This document shows positions 31,328-40,767 of a stretch of 64,000 nucleotides of DNA, piece after piece. A model generated the notes under the pieces. It had not been told where the DNA came from. It was given only the letters and a program-made list of their open reading frames with translations, and did not search any database. The DNA is from Sphingomonas sp. CROZ-RG-20F-R02-07 (lineage in GTDB: Bacteria > Pseudomonadota > Alphaproteobacteria > Sphingomonadales > Sphingomonadaceae). The stretch lies in contig NZ_JAKNQJ010000003.1 of assembly GCF_022662335.1 (NCBI RefSeq), forward strand, positions 1 to 64,000, written 5' to 3'. The first letter of the stretch is position 1; the number at the start of each line of letters is the position of its first letter. A program made the position numbers and the translations under genes.

Positions 31328-32503
31328 TTGGTGGCATCCATCCTCAAGATCGTCGGTACGCTCATCCTGTTGCTGATCGTGGTGCTCGCACTGGCCATCA
31401 CGATCGTACCGCGCTTCCTCGACCGGATCTATTATCGCGGCCCCGCCACCGACCATTTCGACGGCGCGCGCTTCCGCAATCCGGACGGCGACGCCGATAC
31501 GATCGGCGTGCCGAGTGGCGGCAGCCGGATCGGCTTTTTCTGGCGATTCTTCACCGGCACCGACGGGCGGCCGAAATGGCCGGAAAGCGTGGCGACGCCC
31601 AGTGCGGTGCCCGCCGCGCGGATCGAGGGCGAGCGGATGGTCGTCACCTGGGTGGGCCACGCGACGGTGCTGGTGCAGACGCAGGGGCTGAACATCCTCA
31701 CCGATCCGGTGTGGAGCGATCGCGCCGGGCCGCTGGGTTTCGGGCCGAAGCGGGTGACGGCGCCCGGCATCGCGTTCGACGCGCTGCCCCGGATCGACGT
31801 GGTGCTGCTCAGCCACGATCATTACGACCATATGGATCTGGCGACGATCGGCCGGCTGTGGCGGCGCGACCGGCCGCATATCGTCACCAGCCTCGGCAAC
31901 GACAGCGTGATCGCCAAAACCGGCGCGGAGGCGACCGCGGTCGATTGGGGCCAGCGGGTGCCGATCCGGCCGGGCATCGACGTGATCGTCACGCGCGCGC
32001 ATCACTGGGGCACGCGGTGGAACACCGATCGCAACCGGGCGCTCTGGTCGGGCTTCGTCGTCACGATGCCGCAGGGCGGCAACGTCTTCTTCGCGGGCGA
32101 CACCGGCATGGGCGACGGCCGCTGGCCCGCCGAGGCGGCGGCGTACGGCCCGATCCGCTTCGCGATGATCCCGATCGGCGCGTTCCGCTTCGTGCCCGGC
32201 CAGATGGCGATCGGCAGCCATATCGGCCCGGTCGATGCGGTGACGGTGTACCATGATCTGGGCGCCGCGCACGCGATGGCGATCCATTGGGGCACGTTCC
32301 GCCTGTCCTACGAGGCGTATGACACGCCGCCCAAGCTGCTGGCGGCGGCGATGGCGTGCACCGGGCAGACCGGCTTTGTCGCCGAGCCGATCGGCCGCCC
32401 GATCGAGATCGCCCCCTATGCGAAGCCCGCGCCCGTCCCCGCCATGTCGCGCGACGCGCTGCTCCGCTGCCTCGACACGCCGAGGGTGAAGGCGATGCAA
32501 TAG
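31328..32503 (+). CDS. Membrane-anchored MBL-fold hydrolase, NAPE-PLD-like
   Basis: A 391-residue protein with one N-terminal membrane anchor (about 5-27) and a metallo-beta-lactamase fold of the NAPE-PLD/UlaG-like group. Metal ligands are visible in VVLLSHDHYDHMD, with further His in RAHHWGTRW, FFAGDTGMGD and AIHWGTF. The start is TTG at 31328, 9 bases after AGG; the next codon, GTG, is an alternative. Known: NAPE-PLD relatives cleave phosphodiesters, including N-acyl phosphatidylethanolamine; the substrate here is not known. Confidence 0.87.
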   Translation: MVASILKIVGTLILLLIVVLALAITIVPRFLDRIYYRGPATDHFDGARFRNPDGDADTIGVPSGGSRIGFFWRFFTGTDGRPKWPESVATPSAVPAARIEGERMVVTWVGHATVLVQTQGLNILTDPVWSDRAGPLGFGPKRVTAPGIAFDALPRIDVVLLSHDHYDHMDLATIGRLWRRDRPHIVTSLGNDSVIAKTGAEATAVDWGQRVPIRPGIDVIVTRAHHWGTRWNTDRNRALWSGFVVTMPQGGNVFFAGDTGMGDGRWPAEAAAYGPIRFAMIPIGAFRFVPGQMAIGSHIGPVDAVTVYHDLGAAHAMAIHWGTFRLSYEAYDTPPKLLAAAMACTGQTGFVAEPIGRPIEIAPYAKPAPVPAMSRDALLRCLDTPRVKAMQ

Positions 32504-32538
32504 AGCGGGAGGGCATTGGCGTGACCGGATCACGAGAC

Positions 32539-32580
32539 CCGTTCGTGCTGAGCCCATCGCAGCACGCTCAGCACGAACGG
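32539..32580. repeat. Dispersed palindromic repeat, copy 1
   Basis: CCGTTCGTGCTGAGC and GCTCAGCACGAACGG are perfect 15-base inverted arms around a 12-base loop. The same arms recur at 38833, 40651 and 50396. It lies between converging genes and could end transcription from both sides. Confidence 0.85.
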
Positions 32581-32636
32581 ATGCAGAGATCGGATCTAAG
32601 CAGCGTGATCCCGCGTCGGGATCGGCCGGACGCGCG

Positions 32637-33074
32637 TCAGGGCTGGAGCGCGTTGGCGGGGATGGGCGGCGGGTCGCCAAGGTCGATCGGCACGCGCCCG
32701 GTCTTGTCGGGATGCTTGGCGAAGGCGCGCTTCACGCCGTCGACCGCGCCGCCAATGATCGCGGGCAGCACGTAACCGCCCATCGCCACCGGACAGGCCT
32801 CGCCATAAGCGCCGCATTCGCCGCGCGCGCTCGGCCCGTCGAGCGCGACGGAGGCCTTCAGATCGGGGTTGGAGGGCACCGCATGATCGGGCGGCCCGCG
32901 GAAATCGCGGAGCGGCAGCCGCGGGGTGATCGCGTCGGTCCGGCCGCACACCACGATGTCCTTGCCCTTGTCGTCATTGGCGCTCGCGCACGGATCGACG
33001 AGGATCGAGAAACGCTCGGGCGCCGCCGCGGCGGGTGCCGTCTGCGCGAGGATCAGCAGCGCGGCGCCGATCAT
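32637..33074 (-). CDS. Small secreted hypothetical protein A
   Basis: A 145-residue protein with a signal peptide (MIGAALLILAQTAPAAAA). The body contains DDKGKDIVVCGRTDAITPRLPL, and the C-terminal half has two more cysteines. The same core, shorter, occurs in the upstream gene product (STDVTVCGLRGADRFRVPF), so the two look like relatives. The start overlaps the upstream stop by 4 bases. I recall similar proteins in sphingomonads, without known function. Confidence 0.7.
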   Translation of the reverse strand: MIGAALLILAQTAPAAAAPERFSILVDPCASANDDKGKDIVVCGRTDAITPRLPLRDFRGPPDHAVPSNPDLKASVALDGPSARGECGAYGEACPVAMGGYVLPAIIGGAVDGVKRAFAKHPDKTGRVPIDLGDPPPIPANALQP

Positions 33075-33454
33075 GGGGCGAGCGGCCGCAAACCGCCGAC
33101 GCTCGCCTTCCCGCTCTCCGCGCCGGGGCCGAAGCTGGTGCCGGCGTGCACGCCCGCCATCCCGCCGCCGACGAGGAACGGCCCCATCTCCTCCATCGGC
33201 GTGCGTTCGTGGAGCAGCGCGGCGCGAGTGGCGGTCACGTCATCGGTGCGCGCGACGGCATGCTGCGCGAACGGCACGCGGAAACGGTCCGCGCCGCGCA
33301 GGCCGCATACCGTCACGTCGGTGGAATCGGGATCGGGCGTGCACCGATGCTCGGCGGTGGTGCGCGCCAGCGCATTGGCGATCAGCGTAGCGGGCAGGAT
33401 CGTGGGCGGGGCGTCGGGATCCCCCGCGAGCAACAGCATCGGCATCATCAGCAT
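33071..33454 (-). CDS. Small secreted hypothetical protein B
   Basis: A 127-residue protein with a short hydrophobic start (MLMMPMLLLAG) and the core TDVTVCGLRGADRFRVPF shared in pattern with the downstream protein. AGAGGG lies 8 bases before the ATG. First gene of a two-gene unit with 4-base overlap. Function unknown; probably periplasmic. Confidence 0.68.
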   Translation of the reverse strand: MLMMPMLLLAGDPDAPPTILPATLIANALARTTAEHRCTPDPDSTDVTVCGLRGADRFRVPFAQHAVARTDDVTATRAALLHERTPMEEMGPFLVGGGMAGVHAGTSFGPGAESGKASVGGLRPLAP

Positions 33455-33517
33455 GCGCGCATCCCTCTATGCGCCGATCCTGACGCAGCACCGGGGATCG
33501 CGCAAGCCCCGATGCCG

Positions 33518-33949
33518 TCACGCCGCGATCGGCGCGACGCCCAGGCGCGGGATCTCGATCGCGGGGCAGCGGTCCATCACCACCTTCAGCCCCGCCGCCT
33601 CGGCCCGCGCGGCGGCGGCTTCGTCGATCACGCCGAGCTGCATCCAAACCGCCTTCGCGCCCGCTGCGATCGCCGCGTCCACCGCTTCGCCCGCCGCGGC
33701 GGAATTGCGGAAGATGTCGACGATATCGATCGGGTCGCCGAGCTGCGACAGATCGCGGAACACGAACTCGCCGTGCACATGCTCGCCAGTGATCTGCGGG
33801 TTCACCGGGATCACCCGATATCCGTGCCGCTGGAGCGTCGCCATCACGCCATAGGAGGGCCGGTCCGGCCGGTCGGACGCGCCGATCATCGCGATCGTGC
33901 GGGCCTCGTCCAGCAGCGCCTTTATGTCGGCATCGGTGGTGAGCGGCAT
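33518..33949 (-). CDS. CoA-binding protein (YccU-like)
   Basis: A 143-residue single Rossmann domain of the CoA_binding family: TIAMIGASDRPDRPSYGV, YRVIPVNPQ, VDIFRNSAAAGEAVDAAI and AVWMQLGV. The ATG at 33949 has CGGAGA about 6 bases upstream; the frame to 34024 adds 25 unrelated residues. Known: binds CoA, precise role unknown. Confidence 0.88.
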   Translation of the reverse strand: MPLTTDADIKALLDEARTIAMIGASDRPDRPSYGVMATLQRHGYRVIPVNPQITGEHVHGEFVFRDLSQLGDPIDIVDIFRNSAAAGEAVDAAIAAGAKAVWMQLGVIDEAAAARAEAAGLKVVMDRCPAIEIPRLGVAPIAA

Positions 33950-34059
33950 GACGTCTCCGTCCGAGGAAAACTGGTCCGCTCGTACCACGGCTCTACGCGC
34001 CGGGTACGACCGGTGACAAGACAACGCCGATCGCGCCTGCCGGTTTCATCGCGCCGGTT

Positions 34060-35031
34060 TCATGCAGATGCCAGCCACGCGGCGACCCGCGCGCCGATCG
34101 GTGCGAACACCGTGTCGGACGGATCGGCGGCGGGCGGCTCGCCCGCGTCGGATGCGGTGCGGATCGCGATGGTGAGCGGCACCCGGCCGAGGAAGGGGAT
34201 GCCGAGCCGCGCCGCCGCCGCCTCGGCACCGCCGCTGCCGAACGGATCGGAGCTCTCGCCGCAATGCGGGCAGACATAGCCGGCCATGTTCTCGACCAGG
34301 CCGATGATCGGCACGCCCGCCTTGTCGAAGAAATCGATCGCGCGCGTCGCATCGATCAGCGCGAGATCCTGCGGCGTGGAGACGATCACCGCGCCGGCCG
34401 GCCGGTATTTCTGCACCATCGTCAACTGCACGTCGCCGGTGCCGGGGGGCAGATCGAGCACCAGCGTGTCGACCGCGCCCCAATCCGCCTCGACCAGCTG
34501 GCCGAGCGCGCCCGCCGCCATCGGCCCGCGCCATGCGATCGCCTTGCCGGGATCGACGAGCTGCCCCATCGACAGCAGCGGCACGCCGTAGCGCGTCGGC
34601 ACCGGATCGAGCACCTTGCCGTGCGCGGTGGGGCGGGCCTCCTCGCAGTGCATGAGTTTGGGCTGCGAGGGGCCGTAGATATCGGCATCGACCAGCCCGA
34701 CGCGTCGCCCGCCGCGCGACAGGGCGATAGCCAGATTGGCGGCCAGCGTCGATTTGCCGACCCCGCCCTTGCCGCTCGCGACCGCGATCAGCGCGCGCGT
34801 CATGCGTTCCGCGGTGACGACGATCCGCACTTCGGAGACGCCGGGCCGGTTCGCGGCCTGTTTGGCGGCAGCCTCCATCGCCTCGCGTTCGGCGGCGGCA
34901 AGGCCGGTCGCGTCGAGCACGATGCCCACGCGCGTGCCCTCCATCCGCACGGTCGCGCGGGGGCCGGTGACGGCGGCGACCGCGGCCTTCAGTGATTCCA
35001 GATCGATCATGCGCGCGAGATAGGCCCGCAT
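34060..35031 (-). CDS. mrp: Mrp/ApbC/NBP35-family Fe-S carrier ATPase
   Basis: A 323-residue protein. An N-terminal domain (about 8-75) is followed by a deviant Walker A, SGKGGVGKSTLAANLA, then GLVDADIYGPS, LDLPPGTGDVQL and the paired cysteines of YVCPHCGES that hold a bridging Fe-S cluster. Known: Mrp/ApbC proteins carry Fe-S clusters to target enzymes in the cytoplasm. The start at 35031 has AAGGG about 5 bases upstream; an ATG seven codons later lacks one. Divergent from hflK with only 48 bases between them. Confidence 0.93.
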   Translation of the reverse strand: MRAYLARMIDLESLKAAVAAVTGPRATVRMEGTRVGIVLDATGLAAAEREAMEAAAKQAANRPGVSEVRIVVTAERMTRALIAVASGKGGVGKSTLAANLAIALSRGGRRVGLVDADIYGPSQPKLMHCEEARPTAHGKVLDPVPTRYGVPLLSMGQLVDPGKAIAWRGPMAAGALGQLVEADWGAVDTLVLDLPPGTGDVQLTMVQKYRPAGAVIVSTPQDLALIDATRAIDFFDKAGVPIIGLVENMAGYVCPHCGESSDPFGSGGAEAAAARLGIPFLGRVPLTIAIRTASDAGEPPAADPSDTVFAPIGARVAAWLASA

Positions 35032-35079
35032 GGGTCCCTTGGCACTGTTTTTCCGCTGGCGCCCTCCTATAAAGACAGG

Positions 35080-36204
35080 ATGACATTCCTCTCGCGCTGG
35101 CCCCGGCGTCCCTCGATCCTCAACGCCGAACCGCCCAAGGGCCCCTGGGGTGGTGGCTCGGGCGACGGTCCGGGCGAGGGTGGCCCGCGCAACCCCTGGT
35201 CGCTGCCGCCCGGCGGCCGCAAACCCATCGGCCGGCCGAGCGCGCTCGACGACTTCCTGAAAAAGGCGCGCGCGACGGGTGGCGGCGGCGGCGGAATGGG
35301 CGGCGGCTTCGGCGGCGGCCTGCCGTCCGCGCCCAATGCGCGCGCCTTGTGGGCGATCGGCACCGCGATCATCCTGGGGGTGTGGATCCTCTACACGTCG
35401 GTCCATCCGATCAGCCCGCAGCAGCGCGGCGTCGTCACCTATTTCGGCGCCTATTCGGAAACCATCGATCCGGGCATCCGCTGGACGCTGCCCGCGCCGA
35501 TCGCGCATGTGACGAAGGTGGACGTGCAGCGCATCCGCACCGAGAATTTCCCGACCGGCGAGGGCGAGAACCTGACGCTGACCGGCGACCAGAACATCAT
35601 CGATCTCGCCTATTCGGTGCGCTGGAACATCGCGTCGCCACAGGATTACGTCTTCCAGCTCGCCGATCCGCAGTCGACCGTGCGCGCCGCAGCCGAAAGC
35701 GCGATGCGCGCCGTCGTCGCGCAGACCACGCTGAAACAGGCGCTGGGCGCCGGCCGCACCGTGATCGAGCAGCGGGTGCAGGATCTGACCCAGGCGATCC
35801 TCAACGATTATCATTCGGGCGTCCGCATCCAGGGCGTGGCGATCAAACAGGCCGCCGCGCCATCGCGGATCGTCGAGGAATTCAACAAGGTGACCGCCGC
35901 GCAGCAGGAGGCGGTGGCCAATCTCAACCAGTCGCAATCCTATGCGCAGCAGGTGGTCGCGCGCGCGCAGGGCGAGGCGGCGGCGTTCGACAAGGTCTAT
36001 GCGCAGTACAAGCTCGCCCCCGAGGTGACGCGCCGCCGCATGTATTACGATACGATGGAAGCCGTGCTCGCCAAGACCGACAAGACGATCATCGAAACGC
36101 CCGGCGTCACGCCATATCTGCCGCTGGCCGGCGCGCGCAAATTGCCCGATCCGACGGTGAGCGCCGCGCCGCCGCCCGCCCCTGCCGCGGGAGGCGCCCA
36201 GTGA
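35080..36204 (+). CDS. hflK: FtsH modulator HflK
   Basis: A 374-residue inner-membrane protein. A Gly/Pro-rich cytoplasmic start (to about 85) precedes a single membrane helix (ALWAIGTAIILGVWILYTSV) and an SPFH/band-7 domain with QQRGVVTYFGAYSETIDPG and the long coiled coil near 260-320. Together with HflC it forms a cage around the FtsH protease and tunes membrane-protein turnover. hflC follows with a 4-base overlap (GTGA). Confidence 0.95.
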   Translation: MTFLSRWPRRPSILNAEPPKGPWGGGSGDGPGEGGPRNPWSLPPGGRKPIGRPSALDDFLKKARATGGGGGGMGGGFGGGLPSAPNARALWAIGTAIILGVWILYTSVHPISPQQRGVVTYFGAYSETIDPGIRWTLPAPIAHVTKVDVQRIRTENFPTGEGENLTLTGDQNIIDLAYSVRWNIASPQDYVFQLADPQSTVRAAAESAMRAVVAQTTLKQALGAGRTVIEQRVQDLTQAILNDYHSGVRIQGVAIKQAAAPSRIVEEFNKVTAAQQEAVANLNQSQSYAQQVVARAQGEAAAFDKVYAQYKLAPEVTRRRMYYDTMEAVLAKTDKTIIETPGVTPYLPLAGARKLPDPTVSAAPPPAPAAGGAQ

Positions 36205-37064
36205 ACGGCCTGTCGCTCCGCAACCCGGTGGTGGCCGGTATCCTGGCGCTGCTGCTCGTGATCGTGGCGGCGGCCACCTTCGCGATCGTGCCGGAAACGC
36301 AACAGGCGGTGATCCTGCGCTTCGAACAGCCCGTGCGCACCGTGAACGCCTGGGCGCCGAACCAGCCCTTCGGCCGCACCGGCGCCGGGCTGATCGCGCG
36401 CATCCCGTTCATCGACCGGATCGTGTGGGTCGACAAGCGCGTGCAGGATATCGACCTGGAGAATACGCTGGTGCTCTCGACCGACCAGCTCCGCCTCGAA
36501 GTCGATGCCTATGCGCGCTACCGCGTGGTCAATCCGCTCAAGATGGTGGTGAGCGCGGGCAGCGAGGATCGCGTTGCCGACCAGCTTCGCCCGATCCTCG
36601 GCTCGGCGCTGCGCAACGAGCTCGGCAAGCGCCAGTTCGTCGAACTGCTCAGCCCCGAGCGGGGGCAGTTGATGAACAACATCCAGGCCGCGCTTCAGCG
36701 CGTGGCGACGCAATATGGCGTCGAGATCGTCGACGTGCGGATCAAGCAGGCGAACCTGCCGGTCGGCTCGCCGCTCGACAGCGCGCTCAACCGGATGGCC
36801 ACCGCGCGCCAGCAGGAGGCGATCACGATCCGCGCGCAAGGGCAGAAGGCGGCGCAGATCGTGCGCGCGCAGGCGGATGCGGATTCGGCCAAGATCTATG
36901 CCGATGCGTTCAACAAGGACGCGGACTTCTACGATTTCTATCGCGCGATGCAGTCCTACCGGCACACGTTCGGCGCGGACGGCACCACGCCCGAGGGATC
37001 GAGCGCGCTGATCCTTTCGCCCAACAACGCCTATCTCAAACAATTCGAGGGTCGCGGGCGCTGA
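36201..37064 (+). CDS. hflC: FtsH modulator HflC
   Basis: A 287-residue SPFH-family partner of HflK. One N-terminal membrane helix (PVVAGILALLLVIVAAATFAI), then ETQQAVILRFEQPV, RIPFIDRIVWVDKR and the region ARQQEAITIRAQGQKAAQIV. It starts with GTG, overlapping the hflK stop. The next gene, a DegP-type protease, follows after 94 bases, so the three may form an envelope quality-control unit. Confidence 0.95.
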   Translation: MNGLSLRNPVVAGILALLLVIVAAATFAIVPETQQAVILRFEQPVRTVNAWAPNQPFGRTGAGLIARIPFIDRIVWVDKRVQDIDLENTLVLSTDQLRLEVDAYARYRVVNPLKMVVSAGSEDRVADQLRPILGSALRNELGKRQFVELLSPERGQLMNNIQAALQRVATQYGVEIVDVRIKQANLPVGSPLDSALNRMATARQQEAITIRAQGQKAAQIVRAQADADSAKIYADAFNKDADFYDFYRAMQSYRHTFGADGTTPEGSSALILSPNNAYLKQFEGRGR

Positions 37065-37158
37065 GCGCCTGAATCGTTCGTTCATATTCAAGCATCGTTC
37101 AGCCGATCGCCGCCATGGCGAACCGATTTCGAACGTGAACCGAGAGGACCAATCTCCC

Positions 37159-38673
37159 GTGCGTTATGCCTATGCCCTGACCACCGCACTTCTCCTCGGG
37201 GGAGCGACCGCGTCGCTCGCGCTGCAGCCGGGCCAGACCGCCCAGAACGATCCCGCGCTGATCGCGCAGGCCGCCCCGCGGCCCGGCGCGCCGATGAGCT
37301 TCGCCGATCTGGTGGCCAAGCTCCAGCCCGCGGTCGTCAACATCTCGACCAAACAGTCGATCGTCCAGCAGCAGCAGGCGAACCCCTTTGCCGGCACGCC
37401 GTTCGGCGAACTGTTCGGCGGCGGCGGCGCGCAATCGGGGCCGCCGGTGAAGCGCGAGGGCGCGTCGCTGGGTTCGGGCTTCCTGATCTCGGCGGACGGC
37501 TATGTCGTCACCAACAACCATGTGATCGAAGGCGCCAAGGGCGCGACGGTCGAGTCGATCTCGGTCACCCTGGTGGACGGCAAGGAATATACCGCCAAGG
37601 TGGTCGGCAAGGATCCGACGTCCGATCTGGCGCTGCTTAAGGTGAACGCGACCGGCCTGCCGTTCGTCCGCTTCGGCGATTCCACGCGGTCGCGCGTCGG
37701 CGACTGGGTGCTCGCGATCGGCAACCCCTTCGGCCTCGGCTCGACGGTCACCGCGGGCATCGTCTCGGCGCTGCACCGCGTCGGGCTCGGCGCCTATGAT
37801 CGTTTCATCCAGACCGATGCGGCGATCAACCAGGGCAATTCGGGCGGCCCGATGTTCAACCTGAACGGCGAAGTGATCGGCATCAACTCGCAGATCATCT
37901 CGCAGTCGGGCGGCAATGTCGGCATCGGCTTCGCGATCCCCGCCGAGGACGCGGCGCCGATCATCGAAACGCTTCGCCGCGGCAACAGCGTGAAGCGCGG
38001 CTATCTGGGCATCGGCATCCAGCCGGTGACGGACGATATCGCCGCGGCACTGGGCCTGCCCAAGGATCGTGGCGAGCTCATCAGCCGGATCGAGCCCAAT
38101 CAGGCGGCGCAGCGCGCCGGGCTGAAGGCGGGCGACGTGGTGGTCCGCGTCAACGGCAAGGAGGTCACCCCGCAGAATTCGCTCAGCCGCCTCGTCGCCG
38201 ACGTGCCGCCGGGCGGCACTGCGCGGCTCGACGTGATCCGCGACAACAAGCCGCTGACGCTGACCGCGACGGCGGGCACGCGGCCGAGCGAGGAGGTGTT
38301 GCAGAAGACGCTGGGCGGCGAGGATGACGACGGCCTGCCCGACGACGATTCGGGCTCGACCCAGGCCGCGCCGGCGACGGGCACGCTGGGCCTGAACGTC
38401 GTGCCGCTGACGCCGGGCATCGCGCGCTCGATCGGGGTCGATGCCGGCGTGACCGGCATCGTGATCGCCTCGGTCGATCCGTCGAGCGATGCGGCGCAGA
38501 AGCAGTTGAAGCGGGGCGACGTGATCGTCTCGATCAACGGCACGCCGACGCGCACCGTGGCAGCGCTCACTGCCGGCGTCGCGGCGGCGCGCGCAGCCGG
38601 GCGCGATCAGGTGCTGCTGTTCGTGCAGCGCGGCAAGATCGGCCAGTTCATCCCGGTGAAGATCAAGAAATAA
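37159..38673 (+). CDS. degP: Periplasmic serine protease, Do/DegP family
   Basis: A 504-residue exported protease and chaperone. A signal peptide (to about residue 22) is followed by the trypsin-like domain with catalytic triad H121 (TNNHVIEG), D156 (SDLALLK) and S228 (NQGNSGGP), then two PDZ domains (about 285-375 and 405-500). GAGAGGA lies about 10 bases before the GTG at 37159, which starts the signal peptide cleanly; the GTG at 37135 would add eight hydrophilic residues. A strong terminator follows at 38691. Placed after hflKC, as often seen in alphaproteobacteria. Confidence 0.94.
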   Translation: MRYAYALTTALLLGGATASLALQPGQTAQNDPALIAQAAPRPGAPMSFADLVAKLQPAVVNISTKQSIVQQQQANPFAGTPFGELFGGGGAQSGPPVKREGASLGSGFLISADGYVVTNNHVIEGAKGATVESISVTLVDGKEYTAKVVGKDPTSDLALLKVNATGLPFVRFGDSTRSRVGDWVLAIGNPFGLGSTVTAGIVSALHRVGLGAYDRFIQTDAAINQGNSGGPMFNLNGEVIGINSQIISQSGGNVGIGFAIPAEDAAPIIETLRRGNSVKRGYLGIGIQPVTDDIAAALGLPKDRGELISRIEPNQAAQRAGLKAGDVVVRVNGKEVTPQNSLSRLVADVPPGGTARLDVIRDNKPLTLTATAGTRPSEEVLQKTLGGEDDDGLPDDDSGSTQAAPATGTLGLNVVPLTPGIARSIGVDAGVTGIVIASVDPSSDAAQKQLKRGDVIVSINGTPTRTVAALTAGVAAARAAGRDQVLLFVQRGKIGQFIPVKIKK

Positions 38674-38690
38674 GCCGCTCTCTCGATCGG

Positions 38691-38727
38691 AAAAAGGCCG
38701 TCGCTCCCGGTGAGCGGCGGCCTTTTT
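38691..38727 (+). terminator. Intrinsic terminator after degP
   Basis: AAAAAGGCCGTCGCTC pairs with GAGCGGCGGCCTTTTT around CCGGT, with one mismatch; the stem ends in five T. It lies 18 bases after the protease stop. Confidence 0.88.
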
Positions 38728-38832
38728 CGTTTCGGGTGGCCGGTGGAGACGGCTCGACTTTACGCGATGCCGGCGGATATGGCGGAGAGGGCTTCAGAGC
38801 AGGATAACGTCAACGCGATCCCCTCTCTATCT

Positions 38833-38920
38833 CCGTTCGTGCTGAGCTTGTCGAAGCGCGCGCTCCGCACGTAAGCGTTCGTATGCGGAACCCGCCCTTC
38901 GACAAGCTCTGGGCGAACGG
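38833..38920. repeat. Dispersed palindromic repeat, copy 2
   Basis: CCGTTCGTGCTGAGCTTGTC (continuing GAAG) at 38833-38856 is inverted at 38897-38920 as a CTTCGACAAGCTC-containing arm with a few changes (GGGCGAACGG end). It is upstream of the DUF853 gene, ending 36 bases before its start. Confidence 0.8.
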
Positions 38921-38955
38921 TGCATGGTACGATAACCCCAGTTCAGGAGCGGCAC

Positions 38956-40545
38956 ATGGACGACATCTTCATCGGCATGGCGGCGGACGGCACGCGGCAG
39001 ACGCTCGATCTCCGGCGCGCCAACCGCCACGGGCTGATCGCGGGCGCGACGGGCACCGGCAAGACGGTGACGTTGCAGGGCATCGTCGAGGGATTTTCCC
39101 AGGCCGGGGTGCCGTGCTTCGTCGCCGACGTGAAAGGCGATCTGTCGGGCCTGGCGATGGCCGGATCGCCGGCGGCGAAGACGCACGCCGCCTTTGCCGA
39201 ACGCGCCGCGGCGATCGGCGACACCGACTGGACCTATGCCGACAATCCCGTGCAGTTCTGGGATCTGTTCGGCGAGCAGGGCCATCCCGTCCGCACCACC
39301 ATCACCGAGATGGGGCCGCTGCTGCTCGCCCGGCTGATGGATCTGAACGACGTGCAGGAGGGCGTGCTGCAGATCGCCTTCCATGTCGCCGACAAGGACG
39401 GGCTGCTGCTGCTCGATCTCGACGATCTCCAGGCGATGCTCGCCGATTGCGCGGGCCGGGCGGACGAACTGACGACCAGCTATGGCAACGTGTCGAAACA
39501 GTCGATCGGCGCGATCCAGCGCGCTTTGCTCCAGTTGCGTTCGCAGGGCGCGGAGCATTTCTTCGGCGAACCCGCGCTCGACATGGCGGATTTCATCAAG
39601 ACCGACGACAAAGGGCGCGGCGTCGTCAACATCCTCGCCGCCGACCGGCTGATGGCCAGCCCCAAGCTCTATTCCACCTTTCTGCTGTGGCTGATGAGCG
39701 AATTGTTCGAGCATCTCCCCGAGGTCGGCGATCCCGACAAGCCGGTGCTGTGCTTCTTCTTCGACGAGGCGCATCTGCTGTTCGATGCCGCGCCCAAGGC
39801 ACTGCTGGAGAAGATCGAACAGGTGGTCCGGCTGATCCGCTCCAAGGGCGTGGGCATCTATTTCATCACCCAGAATCCGATCGACGTGCCTGATACGGTG
39901 GCAGGCCAGCTCGGCAATCGCGTGCAGCATGCGCTGCGCGCGTTCACGCCGCGCGATCAGGCGGCGGTGCGCGCCGCCGCGGAGACGTTCCGCGCCAACC
40001 CGGGCGTGGACGTGGCCAGCGCCATCACCGAGCTGAAGGTGGGCGAGGCACTGGTCTCGCTGCTCCAGGCCGACGGATCGCCCACCCCCGTCGAGCGGAC
40101 GCTCGTCAAGCCACCCGTTAGCCGGGTGGGGCCGATCACCGCCGACGAGCGCAAGGTGATGATCGAGACGGACGCGATCGGCGCGAAATACGACGTCGCG
40201 GTGAACCGCGAGTCTGCGGGGGAACTGCTCGCCGCGCGGGCGCAGGAGGCGAGCGCTTCGGTCGCCGCGGCCAAGGCGACCACCGATGCGGAAAAGACCG
40301 CCGCGGCGCAGTCGAAGGCCGACGCGCAGGCGGCGCGCGCCGCGGCGCAGGCTTCGGCGAACAGCCCTTGGGCGAAGATGGCGACATCGGCGGCGCGTGC
40401 CGCGAGTTCGTCGATCGGGCGGCAGGTGGCCAATGAGATCGGCAAACAGGTGTTCGGCACGAAGAGCCGCGGCGGATCGGCAGCGGGCGGCCTTCTCGAG
40501 ACGGTAGCGCGCGGCGTGCTCGGAAATCTGTTCCGGGGACGCTGA
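38956..40545 (+). CDS. HerA-like ATPase, DUF853 family
   Basis: A 529-residue ATPase of the DUF853 group. Walker A is [10 protein letters not shown] near residue 29; Walker B with the catalytic Glu is [24 protein letters not shown] is the sensor-like segment, and RAFTPRDQ precedes an alanine-rich helical tail (about 430-500). CAGGAGC lies 5 bases before the ATG at 38956, which sets the start. Known: related to HerA/FtsK-type motor ATPases, but DUF853 proteins have no settled role. It stands alone between two repeat elements. Confidence 0.88.
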   Translation: MDDIFIGMAADGTRQTLDLRRANRHGLIAGATGTGKTVTLQGIVEGFSQAGVPCFVADVKGDLSGLAMAGSPAAKTHAAFAERAAAIGDTDWTYADNPVQFWDLFGEQGHPVRTTITEMGPLLLARLMDLNDVQEGVLQIAFHVADKDGLLLLDLDDLQAMLADCAGRADELTTSYGNVSKQSIGAIQRALLQLRSQGAEHFFGEPALDMADFIKTDDKGRGVVNILAADRLMASPKLYSTFLLWLMSELFEHLPEVGDPDKPVLCFFFDEAHLLFDAAPKALLEKIEQVVRLIRSKGVGIYFITQNPIDVPDTVAGQLGNRVQHALRAFTPRDQAAVRAAAETFRANPGVDVASAITELKVGEALVSLLQADGSPTPVERTLVKPPVSRVGPITADERKVMIETDAIGAKYDVAVNRESAGELLAARAQEASASVAAAKATTDAEKTAAAQSKADAQAARAAAQASANSPWAKMATSAARAASSSIGRQVANEIGKQVFGTKSRGGSAAGGLLETVARGVLGNLFRGR

Positions 40546-40650
40546 CCGGCGTCCTTGCGTACCGAATGGTTTACGCGGAGGCGCGGAGACCGGCTTTGCA
40601 CCAAGGTCGCGCCCGACTTCAGGTGATGAAGCGCCGCCTATGCACCAAAC

Positions 40651-40739
40651 CCGTTCGCCCCGAGCTTGTCGAAGGGCCTGTTCCGCGCGCGAAAGCGCGA
40701 TCGCGGAGAAAAGCGTTTCGACAGGCTCAGCACGAACGG
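40651..40739. repeat. Dispersed palindromic repeat, copy 3
   Basis: Arms at 40651-40674 (CCGTTCGCCCCGAGCTTGTC...) and 40716-40739 (TTTCGACAGGCTCAGCACGA...) are imperfect inverses of each other and match copy 2. It lies between converging genes DUF853 and the 2OG oxygenase. Confidence 0.8.
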
Positions 40740-40767
40740 ATCGGGAGCTGGACCGAGCGGCGACCCC

